This document shows positions 5,101 to 11,066 of a stretch of 11,066 bases of DNA, piece by piece (position 1 is the stretch's first letter; each line of letters opens with the position of its first letter). The notes beneath the pieces are model-generated. The model had not been told where the DNA came from and did no database searches. It saw nothing but the letters and a program-made list of their open reading frames with translations. The stretch spans positions 1 to 11,066 of the forward strand of contig JAGPHI010000012.1 in assembly GCA_018055565.1 (NCBI GenBank). Direction: 5' to 3'. The position numbers and the translations under genes were made by a program. Origin of the DNA: Oscillospiraceae bacterium (GTDB lineage: Bacteria > Bacillota > Clostridia > Oscillospirales > Ruminococcaceae).

Positions 5101-7551
5101 ATGCAAAAGGTGGTTATTATTGGCGGGGTAGCGGGCGGAGCCAGCTGTGCAGCAAGGCTGCGCCGATTAGACGAAAAGGCAGATATCGTTTTGCTAGAAA
5201 GAGGCGAATATATCTCCTATGCCAACTGCGGCTTACCCTATTACGTAGGCGGTGTGATACAATCGCGCGATGCGCTATTGCTGCAAACCCCACAAGCCAT
5301 GAAACAAAAATTTAACATAGATGTACGCGTAAAAAATGCTGTAATTGCCATTAATCGCGATACAAAAACCGTTACGGTGCAGCGCGTAGATAGCGGCGAA
5401 ACGTATGAGGAAAGCTATGACAAGCTGGTGATTTCCACTGGCTCGTCGCCTGTGCGCCCGCCCATTACGGGCATCGATGCCGAGCGCATTGAAACCTTGT
5501 GGACAGTGCCGGATACGGACCGTATCCGCGAAAAGGTGCACACGCAACACATCAAAACGGCAGCCGTGATTGGCGGGGGCTTTATCGGCCTTGAAATGGC
5601 CGAAAATTTGCATCAGGCAGGCGTTGCGGTGTCGCTGATTGAAGCGGCCGAGCAGGTAATGGCGCCTTTGGATTACGAAATGGCACAGCTGCTGCATGAA
5701 AACCTTGCGCAAAACAACGTTGCGCTGTATTTAAACGATGCAGTAAGCGCTTTTGTGCAAGAGCCGAACGGCATTTGCATTACGCTGCAAAGCGGCAAAA
5801 GCGTTTCAGCCGAGCTTGTGATACTGGCCATCGGTGTTCGCCCTAATAGCGAGCTTGCAAAAGCTTCAGGTCTTACGCTCACTGCGCGCGGCGGCATTGC
5901 GGTGGACGAATATTTAAAAACGTCGGACCCCGACATTTATGCGGTGGGCGATGTGATTGGCGTAGAAGATTTTGTGCTAAAAGAAAGCACCATGATTCCG
6001 CTAGCGGGGCCTGCCAATAAGCAAGGGCGCATTGCCGCCAACAATATTGCCGGTGCGGCGCAGCGCTACGAGGGCACACAGGGCACCTCGGTGGCAAAAG
6101 TGTTTGACCTTACGGCTGCGGCCACAGGCGCCAACGAAAAAGCCTTGCAAAAGCGCGGGCTTGTAAAAGGCAAGGACTATGAAAGCCTGATTATCACGCA
6201 AAATTCGCACGCGGGGTATTATCCCGGCGCAGTGCCGCTAACGCTGAAGCTGCTGTTTTCTTTGCAGAATCAGCACATTCTGGGCGCACAAATTGTGGGG
6301 CGCGACGGCGTGGATAAACGCATCGATACGCTGGCGGTGGCGCAGCGCTTAGGCGCAAGCGTGCTGGATTTACAAAAGCTGGAGCTTGCCTATGCGCCGC
6401 CGTATTCTTCGGCAAAAGACCCCGTTAATATGGCCGGCTTTGTGGCGGGCAATATGCTGGAAGGGCTTGTGCGCTTTGCTGCGTGGGACGCAGTAGAAAC
6501 GACACCCGATGCCGTGCTGTTAGATGTGCGCGAGGGTGCAGAGCTGATGGCCTTTGCCTTGCCAAGTGCTACGCATATCCCGCTGGGGCAGCTGCGCGAG
6601 CGCCTGTGCGAAATTGATGCAGAAAAGCTTGTTATCGTGTTTTGCGCCATTGGTGTGCGCGCGTATAATGCGGCGCGCATCTTGATGCTGCACGGCTTTA
6701 AAAATGTGATGCTATATCCGGGCGGCATGCGGTTTTACCAGTCCACACATGCCGAAAAAGCAGCAGCCCCTATCACAAAAAACGCAAGCTATACAGACAG
6801 CGGCAATGAAGAAACGCAAAACGTGCCCACCGCATCTATGCGCATTGATTGCAGCGGCATGCAGTGCCCAGGGCCTATCATGAAGGTGTTTGAAACCATG
6901 AAAGCCATGCAAGACGGCGAAGTGATGCAGGTGAGCGCGTCGGACCCTGGCTTTATGCGGGATATCGGCGCATGGTGCAAGCGCACGGGAAACACCTTGC
7001 TTTCAAGCGAGCAGTGCGGCAAGGACTATGTGGCCTGCGTAAAAAAGGGAACACAGGGGCAGCCATCCGTGATGGAAAGCCCGCAGGGTAAAACCATTAT
7101 TGTTTTTTCCGGCGATTTAGACAAGGTTTTGGCAAGCTTTATTATTGCCAACGGCGCTGCGGCAATGGGCCGCCCTGTTACCATGTTTTTTACATTTTGG
7201 GGGCTAACGGCGCTGCGCAAGGCACAAAAGCAGCCCGTGAAAAAAACAGCGATGGAAGCCATGTTTGGCACGATGCTGCCGCGCGGCAGCAAAAAGCTGA
7301 AGCTATCTAAAATGCATATGGCTGGCATGGGCACCGCCATGATGAAAAAGATTATGAACGATAAAAACGTAGATACGCTGGAAGCGCTGATTACCAAAGC
7401 GATGCAAGCGGGTGTGAAAATTGTTGCCTGCACAATGAGCATGGACGTTATGGGCATCAAGCAAGAGGAACTGATTGACGGCGTAGAGCTGGGCGGTGTG
7501 GGCGCATATTTGGGCGATGCCGAGGAATCCAACGTAAATTTGTTTATCTAA
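5101..7551 (+). CDS. CoA-disulfide/persulfide reductase with rhodanese, TusA and DsrE2-like domains
   Basis: An 816-residue cytoplasmic flavoprotein with four modules. Residues 1-450 are a pyridine-nucleotide disulfide oxidoreductase of the CoA-disulfide reductase type. FAD binding is at GGVAGGASCAARL (8-20), the single redox cysteine Cys43 is in YANCGLPYY, NAD(P)H binding is at VIGGGFIG (156-163), the second FAD motif is YAVGD (280-284), and the dimerisation end carries YAPPYSSAKDPVN. Residues about 460-545 are a rhodanese with catalytic Cys515 in CAIGVR. Residues 580-650 are TusA-like with Cys589 in CPGP. Residues 662-816 are DsrE2-like with Cys777 in ACTMSMDVMGI. Related two-domain CoADR-rhodanese enzymes reduce CoA disulfide and CoA or glutathione persulfide with NADH. 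TusA and DsrE domains carry sulfane sulfur on cysteine, so sulfur could pass between modules. GAGGAGG precedes the ATG. All four expected cysteines are present. Confidence 0.93.
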   Translation: MQKVVIIGGVAGGASCAARLRRLDEKADIVLLERGEYISYANCGLPYYVGGVIQSRDALLLQTPQAMKQKFNIDVRVKNAVIAINRDTKTVTVQRVDSGETYEESYDKLVISTGSSPVRPPITGIDAERIETLWTVPDTDRIREKVHTQHIKTAAVIGGGFIGLEMAENLHQAGVAVSLIEAAEQVMAPLDYEMAQLLHENLAQNNVALYLNDAVSAFVQEPNGICITLQSGKSVSAELVILAIGVRPNSELAKASGLTLTARGGIAVDEYLKTSDPDIYAVGDVIGVEDFVLKESTMIPLAGPANKQGRIAANNIAGAAQRYEGTQGTSVAKVFDLTAAATGANEKALQKRGLVKGKDYESLIITQNSHAGYYPGAVPLTLKLLFSLQNQHILGAQIVGRDGVDKRIDTLAVAQRLGASVLDLQKLELAYAPPYSSAKDPVNMAGFVAGNMLEGLVRFAAWDAVETTPDAVLLDVREGAELMAFALPSATHIPLGQLRERLCEIDAEKLVIVFCAIGVRAYNAARILMLHGFKNVMLYPGGMRFYQSTHAEKAAAPITKNASYTDSGNEETQNVPTASMRIDCSGMQCPGPIMKVFETMKAMQDGEVMQVSASDPGFMRDIGAWCKRTGNTLLSSEQCGKDYVACVKKGTQGQPSVMESPQGKTIIVFSGDLDKVLASFIIANGAAAMGRPVTMFFTFWGLTALRKAQKQPVKKTAMEAMFGTMLPRGSKKLKLSKMHMAGMGTAMMKKIMNDKNVDTLEALITKAMQAGVKIVACTMSMDVMGIKQEELIDGVELGGVGAYLGDAEESNVNLFI

Positions 7552-7555
7552 TTGC

Positions 7556-7649
7556 GCATTTTGCAAAATGCTGTGCAGCAAGCTTTTAAAGCAGTAGCGC
7601 AATCGGCACTGCGCGTTTTAGCACGCCAATCTGCAAAGCGCAGTATTGC
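7556..7649. repeat. Cluster of inverted repeats in the reductase 3' UTR
   Basis: Between the reductase stop and its terminator there are several dyads. GCATTTTGCAAAATGC (7556-7571) is a perfect 16-bp palindrome. Next come a GCTG/CAGC dyad and GCTTTTAAAGC. A longer stem pairs GCAAT (7599-7603) and ACTGCGC (7608-7614) with GCGCAGT plus ATTGC (7638-7649). A shorter GCGCA/TGCGC hairpin (7597-7614) would compete with that stem. No open reading frame accounts for the stretch. Function unknown. Confidence 0.5.
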
Positions 7650-7662
7650 AAAAAAAGGTAAT

Positions 7663-7709
7663 AAAAACCCCGCAGCTATGTGCAAAAGCACACGGCTGCG
7701 GGTTTTTTT
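7663..7709. terminator. Strong bidirectional intrinsic terminator
   Basis: CCCGCAGC (7669-7676) pairs with GCTGCGGG (7695-7702), and an inner TGTGC/GCACA stem is capped by AAAA. It is flanked by A5 on the left (7663-7667) and T7 on the right (7703-7709), so it can stop transcripts from both strands. It serves the thioredoxin-reductase operon from the left and the Crp/CoA-binding operon from the right. Its right T-run overlaps the stop codon of the CoA-binding gene. Confidence 0.92.
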
Positions 7710-8061
7710 ATCTGTGTAGCGTTAAGCCAACCAGCAAGCACCCATCTATATACGGGATTTTTTGCTGCTGCAAATAGGCAATCAGGTTTTCATCCGATGC
7801 GCCGGGCTGAATTACAATGCATTTAAAGGGCTTTTTGCATTCCTGCAAAAGCGGCAGCCCCTTTGCGGGATGAATGCAAAGGTCGATAATATCAATATCG
7901 CCTTCAATATCATTTAAAGAGGCAAGCTCCTTGCCCACGGCATATACCGTATATCCCTTTTCCAGCATAGCGTGCTTGATTTTATAGGCATATTTTTCTT
8001 CCTGCAAGGTATCGCCCAAAACGGCAAAACTGTGCTGGCGCATCACTTCTTGTAAATCCAT
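7708..8061 (-). CDS. Small CoA-binding (YccU-like) Rossmann-fold protein
   Basis: A 117-residue cytoplasmic protein resembling the CoA_binding_2/YccU family, slightly shorter than the usual 130-140. The N-terminal FAVLGDTLQEEKYAYKIKHA replaces the family's usual glycine-rich nucleotide loop. It is followed by KGYTVYAVGKE, the DIDIIDLCIHPAKGLPLL segment and a C-terminal PFKCIVIQPGASDENLIAYL matching the conserved family end. No catalytic residues are known for the family; binding of CoA or acyl-CoA is a fold-based prediction. ATG 8061 is preceded by GGAGG within TAGGAGG, which overlaps the stop codon of the Crp/Fnr gene, so the two are translationally coupled. Linkage to a CoA-persulfide reductase across the terminator makes a CoA-thiol sensing or carrier role attractive but unproven. 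Confidence 0.8.
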   Translation of the reverse strand: MDLQEVMRQHSFAVLGDTLQEEKYAYKIKHAMLEKGYTVYAVGKELASLNDIEGDIDIIDLCIHPAKGLPLLQECKKPFKCIVIQPGASDENLIAYLQQQKIPYIDGCLLVGLTLHR

Positions 8062-8070
8062 TTCATCCTC

Positions 8071-8745
8071 CTACAATAAGCCTTGCAGCTTTTTTTTATC
8101 AATCACGCAAATTTCGCCCCTTGATAACGTAACAATGCCCTCTGCGGCAAAATATTTCAGCATGCGTGATACAACTTCTCTCGCGCTGCCCATATAGCGC
8201 GCCATTTGCTCGTGCGTCATTTGAATGGTATCCGTTTGGCTTTTGTGAATTTCATCCCATAAAAAAATGGCCAGCCGCTTATCAATGCCCATAAATAAAA
8301 TTTGCTGCATCGCCCACATCACATCCGAAAAGCGCTCTGTGGCAAGCTGGTAGCCAAAGCATTCGATATAAATGTTTTCCGTGGCCATTTGCCGAAACAC
8401 CGCTGCGTTAATCAGCAAAACGTCGGTGTCTTCCTCTGCGTCGATAAAAACATCAAAGGTGATGGCTTGCAGCACGCAAGATGCCGATAGGATGCACACA
8501 TCGCCTGCAAATAAACGGTACAGAGTTACATCGCGCCCATCCTCCGATAAAAGATAGGTGCGCAGCTGCCCCTTTTTGATAAAAAGCACACCCACGCAAT
8601 TGGCAGTGCCGCTGTGCACATTATGGCCTTTGGGATAGTGCATTTCCACGGTGCTTTCGCACAAAAGCGCTTTTTCTGCCGCGCTTAAATGCGCCCAAAA
8701 AGAAAAATGCCGGCTAAATAAATCTGCATAAGCCTCTTGTGGCAT
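8071..8745 (-). CDS. Crp/Fnr-family transcription regulator with a Cys-X5-Cys pair
   Basis: A 224-residue DNA-binding regulator of normal Crp length. Residues about 14-120 form the cyclic-nucleotide-like beta-roll (LFIKKGQLRTYLLSEDGRDV, then LFAGDV at 78-83). A dimer helix follows around 125-150, and the C-terminal winged helix-turn-helix (QMTHEQMARYMGSAREVVSR) has the recognition helix at 187-198. The recognition helix has Arg189, Glu190 and Arg194, matching the E. coli CRP positions that read TGTGA, plus an Fnr-like Ser193. The Arg-Ser/Thr cAMP-phosphate signature is absent, so cAMP is unlikely to be the ligand. Cys84 and Cys90 (CILSASC) sit in the effector-domain core. A longer frame to 8898 exists, but ATG 8745 has a GGGGGG ribosome site and a promoter just upstream. 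It is co-transcribed with the CoA-binding gene. Confidence 0.88.
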   Translation of the reverse strand: MPQEAYADLFSRHFSFWAHLSAAEKALLCESTVEMHYPKGHNVHSGTANCVGVLFIKKGQLRTYLLSEDGRDVTLYRLFAGDVCILSASCVLQAITFDVFIDAEEDTDVLLINAAVFRQMATENIYIECFGYQLATERFSDVMWAMQQILFMGIDKRLAIFLWDEIHKSQTDTIQMTHEQMARYMGSAREVVSRMLKYFAAEGIVTLSRGEICVIDKKKLQGLL

Positions 8746-8776
8746 CTGCCATCCCCCCTTTATGCTGTATGATAGA

Positions 8777-8805
8777 AAAATACCATGTTTTGCCGCAGAT
8801 GTCAA
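8777..8805 (-). promoter_or_regulatory. Promoter of the Crp/Fnr-CoA-binding operon
   Basis: On the minus strand TTGACA (8800-8805) and TATTTT (8777-8782) are 17 bp apart, with TGG directly before the -10. Transcription should start near 8770, about 24 nt before ATG 8745. This position rules out the longer start for the regulator, which would begin upstream of the promoter. Confidence 0.75.
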
Positions 8806-8828
8806 TGCAAGAAAAGCGCAGCGCGCGC

Positions 8829-9710
8829 TTATAAAGCATGCTTTTTGCGTTTTAGGCGCAGCTCTCCTATCGTTTGCAGGGCAAAAGGCAAAAGGCAAAA
8901 CGCGGCATACGCCGCGTAAAACACAAACGAAAAGGGCGTAATGCGGTTTAGTAGTATTTGCGGATTATATAATATGCGTGTTTGGTCAAGCATATGGCCC
9001 GCCAACACGGCCGAACTGCAAATAAACATGGCAATCACCACGCTGCGGTCGCGCTTGTCAAACCGATAAATCGAAAAAGCGGTGCGCCCTTTCAGCGTAT
9101 AGCCGCGGCATTTCATCGAGGCAGAAATTTCTGTAAAGCTTTCAATCAGCCACGTTAGCACGATAGAGCCCATGCGCAGTGCATTGCGCACCGCGCGCAA
9201 TGCGCCGCCCTGCGTTTTGCCCATGCCAATGCAGCTGCGCGATGCGTTTACTTTTTGGGCAAAGCGTTTTACGCGCGGCGCCGTGCGCAAAAAAATGGAC
9301 ACAAAAAGCGAAAGCCTCGGCGCAATGCGCCCCAGCAGGTAAATAATTTTATCCGCAGTAAACACAGCATGCAAGCACGAAAGCCACATCAGCGCCGATA
9401 CAATTTGCACGCCTTTTACAAAGCCAACGGCAAGCGCCTCAAGTGTAATTTGGTTGCCAATAAAATTCACTGCAAGATTTGTGATGCCAAAATGATTGTA
9501 AAACGAATAAAACCATACATACGCCGCCAAAAAAGGCAAAAGCGCAAGGTTAAAAAAAAGCGCGCGCCAGCCGTTTAATTTGACAGAATAGGCAAATGCG
9601 CACACATAGCCAATCAACAGAAAAACAGGCTGGTTAAAGCAAAATGCACAGGTAAACACCGCTGCAAAAAACAGTAAATTGATGGCAGGATGATACGAAT
9701 CAAATTTCAC
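8829..9710 (-). CDS. ecfT: ECF transporter transmembrane (T) component
   Basis: A 293-residue membrane protein of the CbiQ/EcfT family, the scaffold linking a vitamin-binding S component to the two ATPase domains. Hydrophobic segments are visible near residues 10-40, 48-70, 90-115, 235-255 and 265-285. The cytoplasmic coupling helices carry LRTAPRV around residue 142 and SMKCRGY with Arg202-Gly203, the hallmark motif for docking to the ATPases. The start is GTG at 9710, 6 nt after the stop of the S-component gene, with GGGAGA at 9721-9726 as ribosome site. The order ATPase, S, T on one strand indicates a dedicated ECF transporter. No strong terminator was seen after the stop codon, which overlaps the edge of a short palindrome (8833-8844). 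Confidence 0.9.
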   Translation of the reverse strand: MKFDSYHPAINLLFFAAVFTCAFCFNQPVFLLIGYVCAFAYSVKLNGWRALFFNLALLPFLAAYVWFYSFYNHFGITNLAVNFIGNQITLEALAVGFVKGVQIVSALMWLSCLHAVFTADKIIYLLGRIAPRLSLFVSIFLRTAPRVKRFAQKVNASRSCIGMGKTQGGALRAVRNALRMGSIVLTWLIESFTEISASMKCRGYTLKGRTAFSIYRFDKRDRSVVIAMFICSSAVLAGHMLDQTRILYNPQILLNRITPFSFVFYAAYAAFCLLPFALQTIGELRLKRKKHAL

Positions 9711-9716
9711 GTGTCG

Positions 9717-10451
9717 CTATTCTCCCATCCCGTATTTCATTTTTATGCGATCCAGCTTTTCAAACATTGGCGCCGAAACAAGAAAAAGCGTAAGCACTGT
9801 GGCCAGCGATTGCACCGCGTTGACAGGCAAGCCCGATAAAAAAATCAGCGCCGCGCTTTGCGCGTTAATAGCCGTAGGCAGCGACACCAGCGCGCTGATG
9901 TCTAAAACAGGGCCGATAACCAGCAAGGTGCAAAGGCCGCCAAAGATGCACAAAGGCAGTTTTTTGCGGGAAATCAGCTTTTTTTGAAACAATAAGCCCG
10001 CAAGAAACCCCGCAATGCCAAACGCAAACATCTGCCACGGTGTCCACGGCCCTTGCCCAAAAATAAAATTAGACACAAACGCCGACAGCGCGCCCGCCAA
10101 AAAGCCGGATTGGGGGCCGAGCGCCACACCGATAATGATGATAATGGCCGCCATCGGCTTAAAATGCGGCAAAAAGATAAACGCGGCGCGCGAGGCCACC
10201 GCAATGGCGCACAGCACCGACAGCAATACAAGCTCGCGCGCTTCGGGGCGGCGCTTTTCGTAAAATACAAAAACGGGCAGCATGGTATACAGTATCACAA
10301 GCAGGCTCACAAAATAATATTGCTTGCCGCCAAAGCGCGCGCCAAGCAATATGGTGGCCGGAATCAAAATCAAAAGCAGCGCCGTGCGGCACATTTTAAA
10401 AACATTGCGCTTTTTACAAGACGCAGGCTTTATTGCATATTCTTGTTCCAC
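9717..10451 (-). CDS. ECF transporter substrate-specific (S) component
   Basis: A 244-residue hydrophobic protein with about six membrane segments, preceded by a positively charged N-terminus (ASCKKRNVFKMCR) that is longer than usual. Segments such as PMAAIIIIIGVALGPQSGFL and the loop motif FGQGPWTPWQMFAFG fit the ECF S-component superfamily (PF12822-like). S components bind one vitamin or metabolite each. I cannot assign this one firmly. The GPWTPWQ motif makes me think of S components predicted for cobalamin-like substrates, but this is recollection, not evidence. It starts at GTG 10451 with GAGGAGG upstream and overlaps the ATPase gene by 22 bp, so translation is coupled. Finding the substrate would need the promoter region beyond the right edge, for example a riboswitch. 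Confidence 0.85.
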   Translation of the reverse strand: MEQEYAIKPASCKKRNVFKMCRTALLLILIPATILLGARFGGKQYYFVSLLVILYTMLPVFVFYEKRRPEARELVLLSVLCAIAVASRAAFIFLPHFKPMAAIIIIIGVALGPQSGFLAGALSAFVSNFIFGQGPWTPWQMFAFGIAGFLAGLLFQKKLISRKKLPLCIFGGLCTLLVIGPVLDISALVSLPTAINAQSAALIFLSGLPVNAVQSLATVLTLFLVSAPMFEKLDRIKMKYGMGE

Positions 10452-11066
10452 AGCGCGGCCACCTCCTCGTTTGTTACTGCGTTTTGAAAGACATGGCGGC
10501 TCATGCGGTTTGCCGCCGTTGTGTAAAAGCTGTTTTGCGCAAAAAAGCGTTTTGCCGTGTTTACTGTTACGATGCCGCCGTCAAAAAACATCGCCACGCT
10601 ATCGGCATGCGCTGCGCAAAACTCCACATCGTGCGAAACCATTAAAATGCTTACGCCCTTTGCGGTTAAACGCTTTAGGATTTCTGCAAGCTTATTTTTA
10701 AAATAATTGTCAAGGCCCTTTGTGGGCTCGTCTAAAAGCAGCAGCCTCGGCTCGCAAAGCAAAACCTTTGCAAGCGCCGCGCGCTGCTGTTCGCCGCCCG
10801 ATAAATCATAGGGATGCGCCGCTAAAAGCGATTCCAGCGCACAATCGCGCACGGCTTCGCTGAGTAGCCGTTCTTTTTCAGCAGGGGAATATTTTGCGCC
10901 GTCCAGCATTTCGGCAAGGTCTTCCGCAACCGTCTTTTTTACAAAAAGGCTTTGCGGGTCCTGCGGCAGCATAGCAAGGCAGCCGCTAAAAAGCGCGTTT
11001 TGCGGATAGCTTTCCAGCTTTTTGCCAAACAGCATCACCTTTCCCATATACGGGCGGCACACGCCG
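10430..11066 (-). CDS. ECF transporter ATPase, C-terminal ABC domain (5' part cut by window edge)
   Basis: The last 211 residues of an ABC ATPase. The frame is open to the right edge, so the true start is outside. Visible motifs in order are a Q-loop MLPQDPQSLF, the signature LSGGEQQRAAL, Walker B LLLLDEPTKGLD and the H-loop MVSHD. Walker A lies beyond the edge. The tail FFAQNSFYTTAANRMSR is the kind of extension I associate with the second ABC domain of fused double-ATPase ECF proteins (YkoD-like). The full protein is therefore probably a tandem ATPase, although a single-domain EcfA is not excluded. It ends inside the S-component gene (22-bp overlap). It hydrolyses ATP to drive uptake through EcfT and the S component. 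Confidence 0.9.
   Translation of the reverse strand, partial: GVCRPYMGKVMLFGKKLESYPQNALFSGCLAMLPQDPQSLFVKKTVAEDLAEMLDGAKYSPAEKERLLSEAVRDCALESLLAAHPYDLSGGEQQRAALAKVLLCEPRLLLLDEPTKGLDNYFKNKLAEILKRLTAKGVSILMVSHDVEFCAAHADSVAMFFDGGIVTVNTAKRFFAQNSFYTTAANRMSRHVFQNAVTNEEVAALWNKNMQ

Noticed and set aside
8746..8898. N-terminal extension of the Crp/Fnr gene to an upstream start at 8898
   Set aside because: It would begin inside the EcfT gene and upstream of the regulator's own promoter (8777-8805). It adds 51 residues without family similarity, and ATG 8745 has a good ribosome site.
10053..10487. 144-codon plus-strand frame over the S-component gene
   Set aside because: It is an antisense shadow, rich in Lys/Arg/Gln/His from the complementary strand of a hydrophobic membrane protein.

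Overview
The window looks like chromosomal DNA from a low- to mid-GC Gram-positive anaerobe, most likely a clostridial Bacillota. This is inferred from strong AGGAGG-type ribosome binding sites, sigma-A-like promoters that match consensus, a lipoprotein sugar-binding protein, an ECF-type vitamin transporter and the thioredoxin/CoA-persulfide reductase gene set. No species can be named. There are ten protein genes, two of them cut by the window edges. No RNA genes, insertion sequences or CRISPR arrays were seen.

Left part (1-4391): a carbohydrate ABC-transporter operon on the minus strand (binding lipoprotein, then the first permease, running off the left edge). It is divergently transcribed from a 729-residue regulator gene across a 282-bp region holding two back-to-back promoters. 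The regulator is the most unusual gene here. It has a LacI-type DNA-binding head and a LacI-type sensor, then a complete-looking second ligand-binding domain of the extracellular solute-binding protein family 1 (MalE-like) type. It has no signal peptide, so this binding domain should sit in the cytoplasm. It shares a local sequence motif with the transporter's own binding protein.

Middle (4392-7709): after a 300-bp gap come thioredoxin and a four-module flavoprotein (CoA-disulfide/persulfide reductase, rhodanese, TusA, DsrE2-like), probably one operon that handles sulfane sulfur and thiol redox. Its candidate promoter has a good -10 but no matching -35. A TGTGA-type dyad is centred at about -42, the position expected for a class II Crp/Fnr activator. 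A strong, probably bidirectional terminator closes the operon.

Right part (7708-11066), all minus strand: an ECF vitamin transporter operon enters from the right edge (ATPase, S component, T component). It is followed by a Crp/Fnr-family regulator with its own consensus promoter and a tightly coupled small CoA-binding protein. The regulator lacks an obvious cAMP-binding signature but has a Cys-X5-Cys pair. It is a plausible redox or persulfide sensor for the neighbouring thioredoxin/reductase operon, but that link is inference.

Two perfect intercistronic hairpins (535-576 and 5016-5051), neither followed by a T-run, lie between genes of probable operons. They may set differential expression.
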